Below the pieces are notes generated by a model. The model saw only the letters and a program-made list of their open reading frames with translations. It was not told the DNA's origin and did no database searches. Made by a program: the position numbers and the translations under genes. 64,000 bases of DNA from Lycocorax pyrrhopterus obiensis (Eukaryota; Chordata; Aves; Passeriformes; Paradisaeidae), in assembly GCA_014706295.1 (NCBI GenBank), contig JACSVZ010000015.1:54805535-54869534 (forward strand). The letters are read 5' to 3'. Positions 60,640-64,000 of this stretch are shown one piece after another (positions within the stretch are counted from its first letter, which is position 1; each line of letters opens with the position of its first letter).

Positions 60640-61020
60640 TTAAAAAATCAAGCCCTTTATCCTCACCAAATCTTCTTATTAGCATAGTAAATATCTAAAT
60701 CTACATTTTATGGCTTGGGCTCATCTCCATACATAATTACAGTTAATTATAATCTAACGATAAGTACTGCACATGCATGGCTCCAAGAACCGATCAAAAT
60801 TCACGCACACTAAGAGAGTGAAGCAGCTGACAAAGAAATTTAGAATTGTTTAGGTTGTAAAAGGCCTTTATGATCAGCAGCATTCAGTGCCTTTAATGAT
60901 TAAAGAGTAGTGCTAATACTGCAAGTGCAGCAAAAACATGAATCCCCTGAATTTAGCCAGGAGTGTGAGCAACTGGATGAATTGTTAGTTTGTTACTTAA
61001 ATACAAGAGCTGTAAGAACA
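60640..61020. promoter_or_regulatory. Candidate enhancer block with homeodomain dyad
   Basis: AT-rich block with ATAATTACAGTTAATTATAA (60733-60752), GAACCGATCAAAATTCACGC, and a perfect 15-bp dyad CTTTAATGATTAAAG (60891-60905). The dyad centre TAATGATTA is identical to that at 44517-44525. CpGs are retained at AACGATAA and CACGCACAC. No recognisable frame crosses it. The call is motif-based. Confidence 0.33.
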
Positions 61021-64000
61021 AGACCTTTGTTCCATCCCCAGGAATGATTTGTCCAAAATGCAGTCTTGGCCCATCTTGCTAAAATACTTGTGGAACCACG
61101 AGTTACGAATCTAATAAGGAACTTTGTAGAGGATGCTATCTACGCACCAAATTTCAATTTCTCAAACGAGAAAGATAAACAGCCCTGCTTACCAAGACAA
61201 TAATCAGCTGTGTATATATACATAGAGAAAAGGAAACTACGTGTGTAGGCCTTAAATCATCTCGGGACAGAAGCATCCAATCCATGCACAGCTTCAACTT
61301 CCAGAAAACTCCATTTAGACCCACTAGTACCCAGAGCAGGAATTTGACCTGTGAATTACAGTGCACTGAGCACAAGAACACTGAAGATCATTCACATGGA
61401 ATCATGTGAACCAGGCTTAATCTGTCACCTCTCCTTGGCAGAAGGCATTTCTAATGCACTTGGTAACCTACAAAGACCCTGTCCCAGAATGGGAGACCTC
61501 TGGAGAAAATACTGAATATAAGAAGCCACATCAATACAATTTTCTGCTTCTCTCTATCAGGAGCTACAAAAAACTGAGATAGGGGACATGGTAGCACTTT
61601 TATTGGGAGATTACTAGCCTAGAAAGGTATGTGAACACTGGGACTACCTAGACAAAGTGAAAGGGGGTGGGGCAGAAATCATGGGAACCAAGATTTTTGG
61701 AGACGGAAAATCATAAATCATTTTGTGACCTTCTCACAAAGTGTCAGAAAGGCAAATCAAACCATTTCTCCCAAGTTTGTGTGGGATCAAGTCACAGAGG
61801 AGACTCTGCTGGAAGAGACACACAAAATAATTGCCACTTCTTCCACTGGACTGAGAGAGACAAACAAGTGACATTTCAAACATGGGTGCATGCATTCAGC
61901 AGCCACCTCTATCACTACCATTCTACAATCTCATATATGTCAGAGGCTCCAGTTTCCAAGACTTCTGTATATTAAAAGCTCCCCAGCTGCTATCTAGCAA
62001 CTGCCTCCCTACTTGGTAACATTTGATTTACAATGCTTGCACTATTCTAATTACTGGCATGATAACAAAAGCCAAATGTAAAAATTTTACCTCTGTTCAC
62101 TGCCTCTTAAATTAACAGTCTCATATTACAAATATTTGAGAAAAGTTCTGAGGACATATTAATATTTAACTTTTCATTACACTGGTCTAAAGTACAAAGA
62201 ACAAAATTCCCTCATACAGCATTGCTTAAAGCTGACATACATAATTCATTCCTCCTATTGGGATATAAGTTTTCTCAATGAGGAGGGAAAAGTATGCACC
62301 GGCAGCAGTATGGTGAGACTCTGGTTGAAGATCAGATCCTGTTCTTGTTTTAAAGAAAAAAGTCCAATATATTCCTCTTTTTGGTCCGATTGTTCTTCAT
62401 TTTTGGTCCGATTTCTGCATGAGAGGCTGAAAATGGACAATGTTCTGCCTGCTTCTTTTGGCTGAAGTACATTGCTCTCCAGCTAATCCATTGCTCTCCT
62501 GCTGCCCAACTGCCCCTAATTTCAGGCCAGAGTTAACGCTTTCCATGGAGCATCTTCTTGACAGCAAAGAGCAGGTACATAACATAATGGCTTTTCCTTG
62601 AGCTCTGGTTAACCCACTGGGTTAGGGCTGACCATTCACCTAAACATTCCCTACCCAATCTAGACAGAAAATCAGAGCCACTTGGTCGAGGCAAGATAGC
62701 AGCATCAAAATGGTTACTTACATCTTTGCCATCTCTAGCCACGTTTACACAAGCTACTGCCTTCAAACTTCCTGAATTTTTAAACAGATCAGGAATAAAT
62801 AATTATACCTATACTGAAAGTTTAGAGATTCTCTTCAGCTAAAGACCTGGACATGGTTTTTCTTGCACAGACTTCTGCTAAGACCCCAAAGCAGCACAGA
62901 AAATTTCTTTTATTTGGTACATAGGATGAAGCATTGGAATACATATTTCAATAGTACACTAAACACGTTAACCACAGTGAGACATCTGCAGCCCAGTTGT
63001 AAACATTCTTCTGTAAATGGTATTATGAAACAATGCTCTGTCTGTACTGGCAAGAATTGTGCTCAAGGCAAGCCGGTCAAATCCAAATACAAACCAAGCA
63101 AGGTTCAATCCAACAATATTTTGCACACCCAATGTTCTTGAAGCATGATAAAACTCAGGGCAGAGTTGAAGGAAGTGACCCAAGGAAGTAGCCTTTTCTC
63201 AGAGCTCATCAGAGGTTTGGGACTGATTTTTTTTCCCCTAATTTTCAACATTCTGACCACATACCTTTCAGACAATTAGCTAAAATCATGCTGAACAAGC
63301 TTGTGATTAGTAAGCAGCTCGTTCTGCTTCAGGAAAACGAGCCTTCCATAATAATTTACAACAACTTCCTCTGCAAGACTTCACCCAAGTTTAAACCACA
63401 GCCAAAATAGGAAACTCAGCGACAAGAACTCTAACTCATTTCAAATGTCATTAAAATTTCTATGCTCCCTTCTCCAGAGTAATCAGGGTAAGGACACCAA
63501 AGGGTATGGAAGGGTTAATTTTTAATCAGCAACCAGGAACATGAGGAGTGAATGCAAATGCTGTCACCCAGCACTGGCTACAAAGCCTGAGTAAGGAGAC
63601 TTTGAGATAGCTCTCCAGGCAATGATTTATGAACACTAATCCTTCAGCAGGGGTTCACAAAGATCAACGGATTGATAGCAACATCTTGTGACATCTGGGG
63701 CCTTGCTGCATTCAGCTCAGGATTTTAGACTAAATTATTGGTCCTTCATCTGGAGACCGCAGGTACAAGGATTTATGACTAAACTCTTGTCTGGCCTCTT
63801 TTGATTTCTTAAGGCAACACTGCAGCTTTCTTCTCTGGAGCTTGAGAGATCTATTTTTAGAAAGTAAAAATCAGATTAGGTGTTGTATATAAGCATGCCA
63901 AAGTCTTAAATGCAGAGAATGTGACAATTCTTCTTCTTTATATCAATAAAGAACCAGATTTTACCTTACACCAGACAGTAAGGACAAAAACGAGGGTTTA
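61021..64000. other. Non-coding stretch to the window end
   Basis: No gene is recognised. The palindrome TGTATATATACA lies near 61.21 kb and two local direct-repeat pairs at 62.38-62.50 kb are listed separately. A B-box-like GGTTCAATCC near 63.10 kb has no matching A box or cloverleaf. Confidence 0.55.
62378..62499. repeat. Two adjacent pairs of short direct repeats
   Basis: TTTTTGGTCCGATT occurs at 62378-62391 and 62400-62413 (22-base offset). CATTGCTCTCC occurs at 62470-62480 and 62489-62499 (19-base offset). Both pairs are exact and lie within 125 bases. Small tandem duplication by replication slippage is the simplest explanation. Confidence 0.65.

Noticed and set aside
63100..63112. GGTTCAATCC resembling a tRNA B box
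   Set aside because: No A box at the right distance upstream and no cloverleaf can be drawn.
1..64000. CRISPR array, bacterial operon, integrated virus or endogenous retrovirus
   Set aside because: No regular spaced repeats, no tightly packed coding genes, and no recognisable LTR, primer-binding site or retroviral gene remnant; CR1 tails mark this as vertebrate nuclear DNA.

Overview
This window looks like non-coding DNA from a bird. The clearest evidence is five 5'-truncated CR1 LINE copies whose 3' ends match the avian CR1 tail, including the terminal ATTCTATG-type octamer. They lie near 19.7, 26.4, 35.7, 36.2 and 55.6 kb. The largest copy still carries the end of the CR1 ORF2 reading frame, its stop codon and the 3' UTR. 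Crocodilians and turtles also carry CR1, so bird is the best reading but not an exclusive one. Base composition is moderately AT-rich, with few CpGs and no CpG island.

I recognise no host protein-coding exon, tRNA, rRNA, known microRNA, CRISPR array, operon or endogenous retrovirus. Open frames are short (the longest is 174 codons, 26951-27475, minus strand). They lack a recognisable family, overlap one another on both strands, and have the lengths expected by chance in 64 kb. The window therefore fits an intergenic region or a long intron. I cannot tell which, and I cannot name the flanking gene.

Layout: 1-5 kb is plain non-coding DNA with one GC-rich hairpin. 5.1-5.7 kb is a candidate regulatory block. 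6.5 kb has a CCCT microsatellite and 6989-7083 holds an unusual cluster of palindromes. 7-15 kb is plain. 15.3-15.9 kb is a second candidate block. 19.7 kb has an antisense CR1 and 20.9 kb a small CpG cluster. 25.6-26.0 kb is a candidate block, followed by a CR1 tail and an X-Y-X hairpin at 26.74 kb. 27.84 kb has a perfect GC-rich palindrome. 32.0-32.5 kb is AT-rich and enhancer-like. 35.7-36.25 kb has two CR1 copies in the same orientation. 38.3 kb has a G-quadruplex motif and 41.07 kb a nested palindrome. 44.4-44.7 kb has a homeodomain/octamer-rich block with a 13-bp stem. 51.8-52.1, 56.7-57.2 and 60.6-61.0 kb are further candidate regulatory blocks. 55.6 kb has an antisense CR1 tail.

If the window works as a unit, the most plausible role is as a regulatory landscape for a neighbouring developmental gene. 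The basis is low CR1 load plus several AT-rich blocks with homeodomain, POU and PBX-HOX type words. That is inference from motif content; I could measure no conservation. The features most worth a second look are the palindrome cluster at 7.0 kb, the X-Y-X hairpin at 26.74 kb, the stem inside the 44.5 kb block, and the shared TAATGATTA core at 44.5 and 60.9 kb.
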